The position numbers and the translations under genes were made by a program. DNA of 64,000 bases from positions 9,827,001 to 9,891,000 of the forward strand of contig NC_088186.1 in assembly GCF_028769735.1 (NCBI RefSeq). The letters are read 5' to 3'. Origin of the DNA: Zonotrichia leucophrys gambelii (taxonomy: Eukaryota > Chordata > Aves > Passeriformes > Passerellidae). Each line of letters begins with the position of its first letter. Within the stretch, counting starts at the first letter, position 1. Positions 1 through 14,200 of this stretch are shown in pieces. The notes under the pieces were generated by a model. That model was not told the DNA's origin. It made no database searches and was given only the letters and a program-made list of their open reading frames with translations.

Positions 1-639
1 GGTATTAGTCAGAGACCCACTAAAGGAGATGCTACAGAGCAGGGTAGGCATTTACACAGAAATACCCTTCATTTAGAGCCCAGCAGTGCTGAGGCACATC
101 CCAGGAGGTGACCCAGCAGTGATGCTCCTGCCCTCAGCACTGCCCTCACCCTGCTCTGCCTGGAGGCAGCTGGAGGAGCTGGCCAGGGGTTAGAGAGGAA
201 GCTGGGAATGCAGGAGTGCAGAACCACAGCTCCAGGTGCAGCAGCATCACCAGCAGAAGGAGCAGAGTCAGCAGCACCCCCACAGCCCCGAGCTGTGCTG
301 CCCACAGGGTTAACACACAGAACCAGAGCAGTGTTGGAGCTGCAGGGCGCTGTTGGCTTTAGCATTCCTCATGGATCCATGGGAGAACTAAGCCTGGGCT
401 AGTTCAGACCCCTGGTCCCTAATTTGAGTAGAAAGCAGCTCTGCCTTACCACCTGCAGTTTTTGCAAGAAACAGAGCTGCCCTAAACTGACCTGGGCTTT
501 TCCACAGGGGGAGATGCTCACTGGGACCTTTTTTTGCTAGAAAAGCTGTGCTGAAAACTCACCCCTTAAATCTAGCAGTCACAGGCAGTCTCACATTTTC
601 CCTCATTCCCACCAGTCTCAGCACCTTATCCTGAAGTGT
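1..639. other. Flank downstream of TPRN, no gene seen
   Basis: I recognise no exon, mobile element or clear tandem repeat here. Only short chance reading frames are present. Confidence 0.5.
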
Positions 640-2166
640 TTTATTAAAGGGAGAAGCCTCAACACATGGAGCTCCATGGTCCTTGTGTCATGTCCCAGGC
701 AGATGCACTGCAGACACATCCTGCTCCAGGCAAATCACACAGGCAGCACATCTCAAATTAGCTTGGAATGGATTAGGAGGTGCAAAATACTTCTTTGTGG
801 TGGCCCCCCAGCCAACATCTAAAACTACTGAGTAGCTCTTTTTTTTCCATTTTTCTTTTTTTCATTATCTTTCCAAAAGTATTTAGGCACCCAGGGCAGA
901 AGGGAACAGCTACAAGTAGGGATGTCCTAACAAAATTTAATCCTGTTTTTCAGTAGAACAACCTTCCCTTGCTGCTCCAACAGACACCAAACCAAGTGCA
1001 AGGTATGCAGAGCATTTTCAGTTCACAGGGCAGTGTCACTTGAGCATTCACAATCTATAACAGACAAACCAGGAACCATCAAATTTAATCAGAGATAGCA
1101 GCCTGTTCCTTTGGATCACGCCCCACTCATTCCATAAAGCCCAAAGAGGCCGGATCTGTTCTCACCACATCTCTTTTAATCCCAAAGTACAAATCACATT
1201 AGCAGCACTGCTCCATCTGTTCCAGAGTGCAATTTTGACCCTGAGTTTACAGTAGTAGAAAACTTGAATGGAAGATTCTAGCAGATTCCTTTGCATATTG
1301 GCTGCATTAAACAATTATAATAGAACTATAAAAATCCTAGAAAAAACAAAAAATAACCCACATTCCTTGTTCAAGTTCTGCAGAAGAATGGAGTGAAACT
1401 TCCCTCCTGTGCTTTGACTAGAAGAGCAGAGCAAGTGTGGCTTGAAGGAAGCAACCAAGAGAGATCAATCAGATTTGGAACAAAGCAACAAGAGGAGCTG
1501 GCAAACTGGAGCACAACCAGCAACTCCCAGAGACTGGATGCCAGAGTTGGGAAGGACAGACCAAAGCTATGGCCAATGTTTGGGAATCTTCAAGAGGCTG
1601 GAGGCAGCCTGGACAATTCTCTACTAATTGGTGCAAAAATAACATCTAAACCTAAAGGCATTCATTGCTCTTCCCATCCCTCCTTCAGGGTGTTCAGTGA
1701 ATTCCACAAGCATGTAACTGGCACATGAATTCCATGATGTTTCAGTGAAACCAGAGCTGGAAACATGCCAAGGACAAACCACGAACCTTCAGTGGTTTTC
1801 CAAACTGACACCCAATGTGTCAAATCACAGTCAGGCTGTGAACCCACCCAACTGCCCAGTGCTCCACTGGGGAGAAGGGTTGCAAAAGCTGTCCAGACCC
1901 TGCACTGGGATCCATCCCAGGATCACAGATGTCCTTCCCACACTTGCCTAACCGGCAGCTGATCTTGAACAAGGAACATGCAAGGCCACAGGCAGAATAA
2001 ATCATACGCCTCGGAAGCAGTAATTCGGTCCCAAAATCCAGTGCAAATATTGTCCGGAGATGCCCGGGAGCACGTGGTCCATCCACCCTTGGCAGCAGGA
2101 TCGGGAGAGCCGCGGTTGCCGAGCGGGCTGCGCTGCCCCTCCTGCCCGGCAGCACCGGGAGCAGCC
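640..2166 (-). other. TPRN: Probable TPRN 3' UTR
   Basis: This region follows the TPRN stop codon on the minus strand. The first canonical AATAAA on that strand is at 645-640, giving a UTR of about 1.5 kb. ATTAAA-type hexamers near 1174, 1083 and 934 could end the transcript earlier. No other gene is recognisable here. The extent is inferred only from poly(A) hexamers. Confidence 0.35.
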
Positions 2167-2229
2167 TCAGAAATAGAGCGCGGGCTCGCTGCTGAAATCC
2201 GAGAGACCGCCCTTCTCCGCCGGGGTGAG
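2167..2229 (-). CDS. TPRN: TPRN terminal coding exon 4 (residues 836-855 and stop)
   Basis: This exon was found by searching for the taperin C terminus: acceptor CCCACAG|CTCACC, then LTPAEKGGLSDFSSEPALYF and a TGA stop at 2169-2167. Phase 0 fits exon 3 exactly. It closely matches the human C terminus as I remember it (LTPA...LSDF.SEPALYF). Confidence 0.93.
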   Translation of the reverse strand, partial: LTPAEKGGLSDFSSEPALYF

Positions 2230-5200
2230 CTGTGGGCAGAGCAAGGACACCGGGTCACACCGGGACAGAGGAGCCCCCTCGGCCCCGCATGGTGCCTTGG
2301 CACCCTGCCCAGGCTAACTGGCTGTGTTTGGTGAGTGCCCCCCTCCAAACGTGCCCCGGAGTGTCAGAACGTCCTGCAATGGTTTGGGTTGGAAGGGGTC
2401 TTAAACCCACCTTGTTCCAACCTCCTGCCATGGCAGGGACACCTTCCACCACCCCAGGTCACTCCAAGCCCTGTCCAGCCTTGCCTTGGACACTGCCAGG
2501 GATCCAGGGACAGCCACTCTGAGCCAAGGCTTCACCACCATCACAGGGAACAATTTCTTCCCAATAGCTAATCTAAATCTCTTCTCTTTTAGTTTAAAAC
2601 TGATCCCTCTTGTCCTATGACCATGTAAAAAAAAAATCCCAATATTCCCTGTTTTTTATAAGCCCTCTTTAGGCCCTAGAGGGGGCTCTGAGCTCTCCCT
2701 GGAACCTCCTCCTCTCCAGGTGAGCAGCCCCAGCTCTCCCAGCCTGGCTCCAGAGCAGAGGAGCTCCAGCCCTTGGAGCATCTCCATGGCCTCCTCTGGA
2801 CTTGTTCCAGCAGATCCATGTCTTTCCTGTGCTGAGCAGAGTGTGCCAGCTGCCTGAGTCTCCTTCACATGGCCGGGGAAGGGCAGTGGGGCGGTGTGAT
2901 GGTCCCTTTGGGAGCACTGACACAGCTCCCTGGGCAGGAACACAAACACAGGTGTGCAGGGAAAGGCACATCCTGTCCCATCCACTGCCTGGAACAACCC
3001 CCAACCCACAGGGGAGCACAAGAGTTGGTTATTTATAGGCTCACCATGACTTGGTTCCCCTGGGAATCAGCATCCTTTGGGAGGGATCCCTCTGCAGCAG
3101 GACCCTCGTACTTCTGCTCCTGCCACTCGCTGAACTTCACGGAGTGCTTTGGGGTGTAGCTGGATAGATCTGCTGGAAGGACAAAGATGAGGTAAATATT
3201 CCTCACCACCCCAAACAGAAGTGGGACAGGATCCCAGCAGGAGCAGCCTGGAAGCTGCCCATCTGCAGCTCCCTCCAGGAGCATTTCCACCCTTAAGGGC
3301 TGTGGGAAACGTGGGCAGTGTCAGACACCACAGAAACCCCACAGTGCCCACCCACACAGTGCCTCACTCACCTGAGTTAGGTGTACTGGGATGCAAAGTG
3401 CTGTTTGGGCGTGGAATATAAAAGGTCCGAGATTTTTCATCTGTTTCAGAAGCGGGTCCTTCCTCCTCCTCATCCTCTTCTGCCAGGGAGCTCTCTGAGG
3501 GGTACTCAAACATCGTCTGCAAACTTGTCTCGTTGAAAGAGATCTTCATCTGACAACAGCAAAGGAGAATTATCAGGGAGAAGCACAGAACAGCCTGATG
3601 CCCACGCTGGCTCTGGCATGGGCCAGGGCTGCCCCCTGGCTTAAAGCAGCCACTGCAGACCCCCCAATCCCTGCCCAAGTCCTTGGTGGATCTCTTGCCA
3701 CGCTGAGGGAAACCCCAAAGGCAGAGCCAAGGGGTCTGGAGCAGCTCTTAGTGCCCTCTGACAGCCCCTCACACTGACACCCAGCACCCACACGTTGGAA
3801 AGGTGACATTGCTAATTCCTGGCAACTCCTTTGTGTATCCCAGCTCCAGGAACCAGGATCAGGACTCCAGTCTTAGGAGATCATGGCTATTTAAGCTACA
3901 TTAAACAGTGCTTAAAACCAGAAGTGAGAAGAAGGAAGCAGCTAAAGGCGAGATGGTAACAGGTGGTAGCAGACAGGGAAAATACTGGGCAAGGGGGAGG
4001 CTTTAAAGGTTCTGGTTTGAAACCAGTTTTATCCAGTATTGTCACTAATGACCTTTCCACCGTAACTGGAGACTGAGAAATGAAAGTGACGCAAACACGG
4101 GAGTTCATCAAGGGCTAACCGGAATTTATGGCCATGAAGAAACCTGGAGAGCAAAAACACTAAAAATGGAATCAGGTTTAAGAGCAACCTTTGCCCTAAG
4201 AGAAGTTCACCACCTTTGAATAACTGAGGAAGAAACTTTGGGATTGGCTGCAGGACTGTAATCAACATTAGGATGCTGCTTAAATAAACCAGGAATGAAG
4301 GAAGGCATTTCTGCTGGAAATAGGGACTGCCCAGCTCTCCTCCCTGTGCAAATGTGCTCATCCAAGCTGAAAAGGAAAGCTGAGGGAGGGGTTTGCTCCC
4401 CTGCAGCCCTGCCTGTCCCAATCATTCCCTACCACTGTGCTCCTTACAGGTCACCTCAACAGCTGCACAGGAGATTCACTGGCAAAAACTTCACACCAGC
4501 AAAAGTAAATGTGGAGAAAAAGCAAAACAGCTCTTTGTAAGTACTCCAGAAAATAACCACCAAGGAGCACAGAACTGCTGATGCCAGCACACATCAGACA
4601 AACAAGGAGGCTAAGCTTGCCAGGAATAAGTTGATGCCAAAAGTAGGGAAGTATTTAGCCAACACAGATCAAGGTTCAGGAGCAGCTGCCTAAAAGGGTG
4701 TTGTGATCCCTTTACTTCTAAATACAATTAAAATTCAGCTAATAGGGTTATGAACAGAATGGAAAGGACGTGGCAACTTGTGACAGGTGGCAGGAGCCCA
4801 ATAATGGTTCTGATCTCTCCAGATGCTGTGCAATGACAGGCCAAGGGTGAGTGCAGCACATTTATCCCATGGTTCTGTCATGCACAAAATCCCCAGAGGC
4901 TGGGAAGTGCCACCAGGCCCTAAGCAGCCCTCAAGCACCACAGTGCCCAGGTGCACCCATTCCCTGTCACAGCAGTGGTAGGAGCACTGGAGTGGCATTA
5001 CCAGGGGCTGCCAAGTCACACCAGGATGTCCCCAAGGGCCAGAGCTGCCAGCAGGTCACAGTGCCACGTGTGCTGCCCATGCCCAGGATCCCTGGAGCTC
5101 TGGAGGATCAGAGCAGGACAGGGAGCATTTCACTGCTGCTTTTCAGCAAAGCAGCCAGGGGAGCTTTGCTTGAATCTGGGTACCAGAGGGAGCAGCTGCA

Positions 5201-8200
5201 GCTCCCCCACACTGCAAAGCACAGCTGGAGCTGGAGCTGCTCTGCCCCAGGGCAGGATGGAGCTGGGACACGGGCTGGCCCCTTCCCCTGCCCCAGGAGA
5301 AGGCAGGATGGAAACTGCATGGAGGGAAGCAGCTGCCTCTCCCCATTCCTGCCCCAGCTACCCCAAATGACACAGAGCAGAAGAGTGATTCTGTTTGAGA
5401 GAAAAGGGACTGGAATGAAATGGTGCTGAAGCTGAGAGCATCCCACTTGCTGCTCCCTGAATTTCCCATCCCTGCTGCTGACCTAGATGCTCCCTGATCC
5501 GAGCCAGGCTGTCAGTGCTCACAATGTGGTGTCTGTCCTGTGGGGATGAGCCATGCTGCCAGGGACAAAGGCCACCAGGGTGGAGGTGCCCAGGGCTCCT
5601 GGAAGCCCAGGAGCTGTCCCAGAACCAGAAGCTGCACAGAGGCCATTAATCAGTGCTGCCAATGGCACTGAGGGGCAAGAAGTACTCGGCTAAACATGGA
5701 AAACAAAGCAGACAGGAGAGATATGCCTTGGGGTTTAGGATTTAAGCTTGGGAGATAGAACTAAATGTTCCTGGTTTTCTGCTATCTGGAGGAAATCTCT
5801 AAGAAAAATGACTTTGAGTCCAGTTTGGACCAAAGGTGTGTGCAGTGCTGGAGGAGAAAACATCCCCAGCAGGGAGCAAAACCAGAGAGCAGAAACAGCC
5901 TGGAGACACCCACACCCCACACCGAGCCCAGGGACAGCACCAACACCCCAAAGCCAACAGCTCCCACTCCCCACAGCCAGTTCAAGCAGGAGGCAATGCT
6001 GGAGCCCCTGACACAGAGCAACCAGCCAGCCCCAGGGCACAGCTGGGACCAGGATCACCTGCAAGGCTCACCCAGGCTGGTGTGTGGCACGGGGGCACCG
6101 TGGCACAGGTTCCCCCAGAGCACACTGAGCTGCCCTGTGGCAATGCCAGCCCCTGCTCCCACAGCCTGCAGCAGGCAGAGCCCCAGGGTGCTGCAATAAA
6201 GGCCTGGGCACACCCAGGCACAGCAAACACGAGGCACAGCCAGGCACTGGCACTGATGGACCCTGGGGCACCCAGCCCTGCCCATGGGGAGAGAGCCCAA
6301 AGCCCAAACCCAGCTGTGGCAGCACCTGAGCTCCCCTCTCGAAGCACAAAAGGCTTTCAGGGAAGCACAAAGCAGCTCTGCTTGAGCCAGCAGAACAGGG
6401 AGGGTGAAGCATTCAGGCAAAACCAGGGGACACAGGGCAGAGAAATGCTGTGAGTGGCTCCAGAGCCCAGCTGAGTGCTGTGTGCAGGAACACAGGCAGC
6501 CTCAGCCCCAGGAACCAGCCTGAAAGGAAAACCAAGAGCCCAGTCACGGCACAGACAACAGGTTTGCACAGCCAGCAGTGCCTTGCCAGACCACAGGGAC
6601 TTTCATGGGAACACAAAAGGCACCAGGGGACGTTTCTGTAGAAGAAAAGCGTGTCCCAGCAGAGCCAAGCTCACTGGAGCCCAGCCAGAGGCTCTGCTCA
6701 GCCTGTCCCAGCACTGCTCCCCTGCTCCTGCCCCAGCAGCAGCTGCCACTTGTGGCAAGGAAGAATTCTGCACCCTTCAGCTGTGGATGTTTGCAGGGAT
6801 TTGTCACTCTTTGCTCAGCTGGAGGCTTCACCCACAGCTGTGTCACAAACTCAGGGTCCAACCCAAACCCATATATACATATATTTATAAGTTTATATAT
6901 AAATAAATGTATATATTTATAAATTTATGTATAAATACTCTGCCCAGCAATCAGACACGCTGGAAAGAGTAAATCAGGCTTTTCAGGAAATATTGTGCTG
7001 TTCAATCAATAGGTTCTTGTTGCCATAGCAAAAATCATTTATTTATTTGCTAGGATTTGAACTAGTAATGAGTAATATCCAGGAAAGAGAAGCCAGGGCA
7101 AACATTGCCCAACAAAGCATAAATCTGAGTAGTCATGCAGATCTCATTTAGAAAAGGGAAGTCAACCTTGTGTCAGGCTGGCAGGACTCAGGCTGCACCC
7201 AGACCAGCCACCAAAGAGCTCCCATATAGAGAGATTTATTTCTAAAAATAACCAATTTATAGAACCCAACCTACAACATGAGCAATGACAGTCTGCAGCC
7301 ACCTCACCTCCAAAAGGAGATGAGAAATTCTGCAAGGCATTATTAATGACAGAGCAAAGACTCAATGGCTTCTCACACACCAGGGACCTCTCAGAAGTCT
7401 CCAGGGGTTATTCTGCACCCTCAGCTCCAGAAGGAATCTCCTCACTGTGGCTTTTCCCTTCTCCACCCATTATTACATTTGCTGCTTGGCTGATGAGCCA
7501 AAGTAAGGTGTTTGCACCTTTTAAACTGAAACCTCTTTGACAATCCAAATCCTCACCTTGTAACAGTCAGGAAAAAGTAATTGTTCTAGGCATTAAATGA
7601 ATAAAATCATCCTATAATTCTATTCCAGCAGGGAGAGTCTGAGTCAGCATTTGCTCCCCATCACAGCAGCCCAGAACAGGGGGGCTGGGAAGGACTGAGC
7701 CCCTCTCCCCTCCATGTGAGTGGTTCCCATCTCCCAAACCCGGGGTTCCTGCTGGAGTTGCCATCCCTGCCTGTCCTTGAGGAGCAGGATGGGATCGTGA
7801 GTGCTGAAGCACAACCTGGGCTCCATCCCTGCCCTGTGCCACCCCACAGCACCTCCAGCTCATCCCAACCCAGCAAGAGCCTCCCCAGATCCAAACAGCT
7901 GAGCAGCACCAGGGATCCAGACCTGCTCTCTTCACTACTGATTCTCCTCTAATCATCCTCTGGCCTCAATAATTCCCAAGTGACAAATCCAGGGACTGCA
8001 CTGACCCCCCAGGACATGCAGGGGCTGCTGGGTGTGATTTAAAGCAGCTTTTCACACCTGCTCTACTACAGGATCACAGAACATCCTCAGCTGGGAGGGA
8101 CCCTCCAGGATCCCCCAGCCCAGCCCCTGCCCTGCACAGAAACCTCAACAACCCCAGCCTGGGCACCCCTGGCAGCGCTGCCCAAAGGCTCCTGGAGCTC

Positions 8201-11200
8201 TGGCAGCCTCGGGGCCGTGCCCATTCCCTGGGCAGCCTGGGCAGTGCCAGCACCCTCTGGGGGCAGAGCCTTGCCCTGAGCTCCAGCCTGAGCTGCCCTG
8301 GCCCAGCCCCAGCCGTGCCCTGGCTCCTGTCCCTGTCACCACAGACAAGAGATGTCTGTGTGTCTCTGTGTCACAAGATCAGTGTCTGTCCCTCCTCTTC
8401 CCCCACAAGGAAGCTGCCTCCTCTCAGCAGCACAGGAGGGTTTGGCTGCTATCTGCAGGACAGGTGGATGATCCAGCATGAACACAAAGCAGGGGTTGAC
8501 ATCTCTGAGAGATCAAGCACGGACAAAACAAGTGCTCTGAAGGACCTTGTGCTCCTGTGCCACCTCACATCGAGGAACATTTGCTGCTGCACTGGTTGGC
8601 TAAAGATTGGGTCAAGGAGGCACAAGACACCACCTGATACCTGAAACTGCAGCCAGCTGGGAGTGTCAGCAAGGCTGTGCACACAGAGCATCCCAGGGAG
8701 GGCTGCAGAGAGCCCCTGGGCAGGGCAGGAAAGCTGCTCCAGCCCCAGACCCATGGGGTTGGTGGGTGCAGGCTCAGGACCTGTACAAAGAGGAGGTTCT
8801 GACACAGAACAACCTCCAGCTGCCACAGACTGAGAGGGAAGGTCTCTGCACAGACAAATAACTGCTTGTGAGACTGGAAACAGGGTACAAGCAGAGATTT
8901 TATAGTGGACAAAGATCCCCAAAGGGTTTAACCAGCTCTTCCCATCTGACCAGTCCCACAGAGCAGCAGATTTAGTAAAAGGAGACAGAAAAGCAGTTCA
9001 TAAACTCCAAACCTCTGCAGAGACCTTCAGTTTTTTCACAGCAGCCTGCAGTCAATGATCTAGACATCTCCCATGAAAAGAAACTTTTAGATAAAAGCTT
9101 TTTGGGAAAATGAGCCAATTTTTTGGAGTTAGCAATGAGCTTGTCTCTGTGTCTGTGCTTGTCCTGAAAGCACAGTCATGTGTCAGCCCAAATTGTTGAA
9201 TAACTCCAGGCACAGACTGTGTGGGCAGCCTGAAATAGTACCCTGGGGACTGCAGAATCACCAGCACATCACCAAGGCATTTGCTATCATTCAGAAGATA
9301 AGGAGCTTTTGTGCCTCTGAAGCCTTTCCCTGACACAGAATAAAGGGTTTTTCCCTGACAAGTATCCCTAGGAACAGAGGGACTCGAGGCTTGGTTCCTA
9401 TATTGGATTAACCCTGTACTGCTATGGCTGAAGCACTCTAAGCGTGCCCAGAAAACTGCAGATGGCAGCTCAGAAATGTACTTTTCTGTACAAGAGGAAG
9501 AGTTTTGGGGAACTGGAACTATGACACAGAATCACTTGATCATGTTTTTCCAAGAAGTGTTTCCTGAGAGTAACGCTGACTTTTGCCCAGCCATTAACTG
9601 CAGCCCAGTGAGTTACTGAGTAGAGCTAACAGCACTAAAGATTTACAGCAGGAATATGTCAGGGAAGCCCTGTGTGGCTGGCAAAGGAGACATTTCCTTC
9701 AGGATCACATCCCAGCTCCCAAGCCACAAGGCAAAACAAGAAAGTCTCCATTTACAAGGCAACCCACAAAGCCAGCTCTGTGTAATCAATATGCTGAAGC
9801 ACATGGCAGATAGGAGCAATGCATGGAGATTCGAAATATTAAACTCCTTGTGCAAGACACAGGCAAGTTTCAAATTCCTGATGAGAAGTGACAGGGTAGG
9901 GACAGCCCCCAGAGCATGTGGGGCAGGTGGCTTGGTTAACTCTTCCCTTCACTGTGCAGGACAAGGGGAGATTGCAGTGCCCACACAGGCACAGCTGGAG
10001 CCCCAGTGTGCCAGGGCACAGAGCAGCCATTCACCCTGGGAGCCCTTTATTCCTCCTCACATCTGCAGGCAGAGGAGCCAGAGCCTTCCACAGCTTAACA
10101 GGCAATTCAAAAATTACTTATTTGGCCCCTAAGAACCGGACAAATCTCCCTGCTTGTACGAAACAAATCTCATCTGAATGCACAAAGGGAGCAGAATAAG
10201 CAAGGTACAATGAGTGTCAAGACTTGGTGTCCTTATAAAAACCACACAGAGCTCCCCAGCAGCCCAGGATTTCACAGGCAGCTCTGAGCAGCCCATTTGT
10301 AGCTACAAGGAGGTGCAGTGATGAAGGTGCCACCCATAAATGTTTCTGTGCAACCCAGACTGCTCAGAGCAGCTGACAAAAATACCTGGGTTGGTGCTGG
10401 AATGGGACCCATGGAGCATCATTCCATGGAAACAGAGACAGGCTGGGGGCAGAATTCCTTCCCACCCTGTCAGGGAGCTCATTCAGGACCAAAGGCTCCC
10501 ATGATGTGAACAGCATCACCTGCACAACAGAGTTCATGTCTCTCTTGCCCCTGCTCTCTCTTTTAACATGCAAAAGGAACTTCCTTGATGAGCAGCAAGG
10601 GCAGCAGGTTCACCAGGAGCCTCAGGGATGTGCCCTCAGAGCTGCATTTTCAGCAGCTGCAAGTGACACGATTTCCCTACACACACAAGTGCTTTGTCTG
10701 AGATATTTCCTGCATTCTGATGCCCACAGAGCAGCAGCTCCATCCTGCCAGGTTCCCAAGATCATCCGAAGGGCACTTCTCAGAAAACATCAGCCCCGAG
10801 TTCCTCTGGCCCAGATTTTCCCAGGATGTTTGTGAAGTCCCTCCGTGTGATACAGACACTCCATGTGACTCTTCCTACACAAACAGGGATATCCTCCCAG
10901 CCCCACGGACTGCTGCAGTCACTGGAAGAGCCTGGGTTGTAAATAGGTTTTAAATTCAGGTTTCAAATTCAGGTTTCACTTGGGAGGGGTGTGAGCACAA
11001 CCCCTGAGGTGAAGGGGATGCTGCTGCAGCAGCTCTTACCCAGATTTCCTTTCCTGCCACTGCACCCAGAAACTAAATATTTTCATTTTCCCTACTGTTT
11101 CCCACACATAACACAGGATTCCTGCCCCAGCCACCCCAGTGTCCTTCCTCAGAACACCATGACCACGTACTGGAAAAACCAGAGTGGAAAGGAAAACTCA

Positions 11201-14200
11201 AACCTGAAACAAACTGAAACCTTGAGATGGAGGGAAATTATAAACCATCTCCAATCTGGTCCACAGATTAGGCAAACTGATTAAGAAAACGTTAACTGTA
11301 ATCCTTGTGATTAGAGTTAGAGCACAAAGTACTTCAAATCTCCTCCTGAGCTTTGGGGCAGGCTGAGCCCTGGGCATGTCCTAACCAGCTTCAAAGCCAG
11401 GCTTGGCTCTGATTTGCGTCAGAGTTTCTATTTTAGCCCTTCTGTCCATTCCTGCAGTGCTGACAGCAGCAGGCAGGACATGGGGGCAAGAGAACCAGGG
11501 GAATTGGGACCAGCTCAGACTGTCACTGCAGCATGAGAAGCATGGGAGTGGTGAGGCCATGCAGAGCCTCAGTCACAGAAAGTTTCCCACTACAGAGATG
11601 AGATGAGATAAATCTGACTCAGACTCTGCCAGGGTTTCATACAACAAAGTCTCAGCACTTCAAGGTGCTGGCATGTAGTGGGGAAACAAAAAACCACCCA
11701 CTGCCCCACTGACAGCCTCGGGGGCAGCTTGTGAAGTGGTTTAAAAGCTGTAACTGCAGCTGATTTCCAGGCTTCAGCCATCAACATCACAGAAAAAATA
11801 ATCAGTGGAATTCGCAAAGGGCAGGAAAATGGCCCTGTCTGGGTGAAAGAGCCTGCTGCCATCTGACAGCTAATGGAGATCATCTCTGCAGGGGAGGGGC
11901 TGCACTTCATCATCCAAAACACTTATTTCCTGAGCATGACTTATCTCTGCTGACCTCATCTCCTAAAAATGCAATACATCCATGTCAGATACTGCCATGG
12001 CCCCTCCTTAAAGGTGGCAGATGAATCTGCCCCAGCAGAGCACAGCCAGAGACAGAAAATAGAACAGGAACACGCAGTTCCCCAAGAGCTAAAGAACACA
12101 AATCTCTGCCCTGACCCCTCCAAAACACAGGGATGACATCATCAAAGGAGTTCCTGCAGAGAGATTTCTCCTTCTACTACTAAATGAATTTACTTGTGTT
12201 ATGGTTAATTTACTTGTGTTATACATTGCAAAAACAAACTTCAGGCAGCCAGCAGCATTTAGACTCCACACTGTGCAGACTTGCTGCAAACAGGTCTGGG
12301 CAGCAGCTGGAAATGTTGATCCCTGCCAACATCCCAAAGCTACACCTGGTTCTCACAGGAGACCATCTCCAGCAGAACTGAACAGATGGAAAACTACAGA
12401 GCAGGAAGTTCAGCAGGTTAGACCAACAAAGCTGCTGCCCATGATCAAAACTGAGGGGTATTTAAACTAATCTTTTAACAGACTTTTAAGTGGCAATTTG
12501 GAAGCCACATTCAGGCTTTACGCAGCTCAAAAGATTAGGACACGGACCATGCTAAAGTTTGTGCAAGATGGAACTTTTTGAAGTTCAGCTGAACATCTTT
12601 GAAGACAATTTAGAAGCTTTAGACTCCAACTGTTTGGATCCCAGCAGCCTTGTTCCCGTAATCCCCGCTCACGCTGGGCTGCGACTCGCCTGCCAGCACA
12701 CGGCAAGCTGCCAGCTGTGACAAGCACTAAACATTAAATCCATCAACAACCTGATGTCTGCTGGCTCTCAGGTCCTGTTATTCACAGGACTTTGGCTGGC
12801 CTGGCCAGAATTCATTCACCTTCCCTGCAGGATCTGCAGGAGGTACCGGATCCTGGAGAGGAAAACGCTCGGGATGCTCTGCAGGAGTGACACACCAAAG
12901 GAGCAGGGCCAGGGCAGAGTGCAGCCCCCAGCCAGAGGAGAGCCTGAGCCCAAAGCCAGTGGCTGATCATGGGGAGCCCAGCTGGCCCTGCACTGCTCTG
13001 TCCTTGCCCAGCTCTCCTCCACACACCAACCACATGTTCTGCAGAAACCCAGATTTCCATCTCAACAACAACTGTATTGGACGTTATTCTGGCAGGTAAC
13101 CAAACCACCACTGACTCTTGTCTGCCCACATGAGCAAGATTTTATCCTCTGAGATCCCAAAGATCCACATCCTGCAGCAAAGCCTTCCCTTCCTCCTGGC
13201 ACTGCTGACATGCCTTTACTTCTCTGCAATAACAAAGAGAAGCCCTGAGCAGAGGTCACCAACAGTGTGCTGCATCCTCTGCCCCATTCCCAGTTTAGAA
13301 TAAAGGTCAGTAGGTCTCCTCCCACCCCTGCACATGTATCCTGTCCTCTCTGAGAGCTCAGCCAGCTCCTCCAGCAGCTGCCCAGCAGCTCCTGGCACAT
13401 CCCTTTGGAGCTGCAAACACTTCTCAGACTGAGTCCCACCCACAGTGCTTTATCTGAACTGCTGGTGGCACTGCCTGGAGAGATCTCAGAACATCCCCAG
13501 AGCACATGAACAGCCCTGAAGGCATCTGAAGCTGTAGGAGCACAGCAGCTCCAGCTCATCCATCCCCCAGGGTGAGCAGGGCTGGGGCTCTGCCCTCCCT
13601 CCACCTGCAGACCCTGATGTGTCCCATCCCACACTGCCCTTCACAGCCCTGTCCCCCCACAAGAGAGCTGGGAACAGATTTTGTATTTCCAATACATCAT
13701 CCCCCTCTACCTCAGCAAGCTCCAGCTCCAACCCCCAGAGTAACAGCTGCTTCACATATCTGAAGGTCTGGAAGGAGCAATCAAGCTGTTTATCCTGAAA
13801 GGCCTTGAAGCAGCAGCATCCCCCAGGCCACAGCACAGTCACAAGTGCCACAGCCACTGCCAGCAGGCAGGAGCAGGGGCTGGAGCTCCCTCTGTGCAGG
13901 GCAGTGCTGGAACCCAGCCTGTCCCAGCCTCCCTCCCAAAAAGCCACGGAGGATGTGGATCAGGAGACTCAGACCACAGCAGCTCCACTTGGCCGGCACT
14001 GCTGCCACAGTCAGGCAACCAGAGGCCACACATGGGGATGGAAAAGGGAGGCTGAATTTCTACATTTGAAGAAAAACACCATTTGCATCTCAGAGAACAG
14101 TGGGGTGCAACTGGCAGGGCTGACACCCTCCTTCCTAATAAATCATTACCCCTGACTGCACAGCCAGCCACTGATCCACAGCATTTCCAGACTCTGCTGA

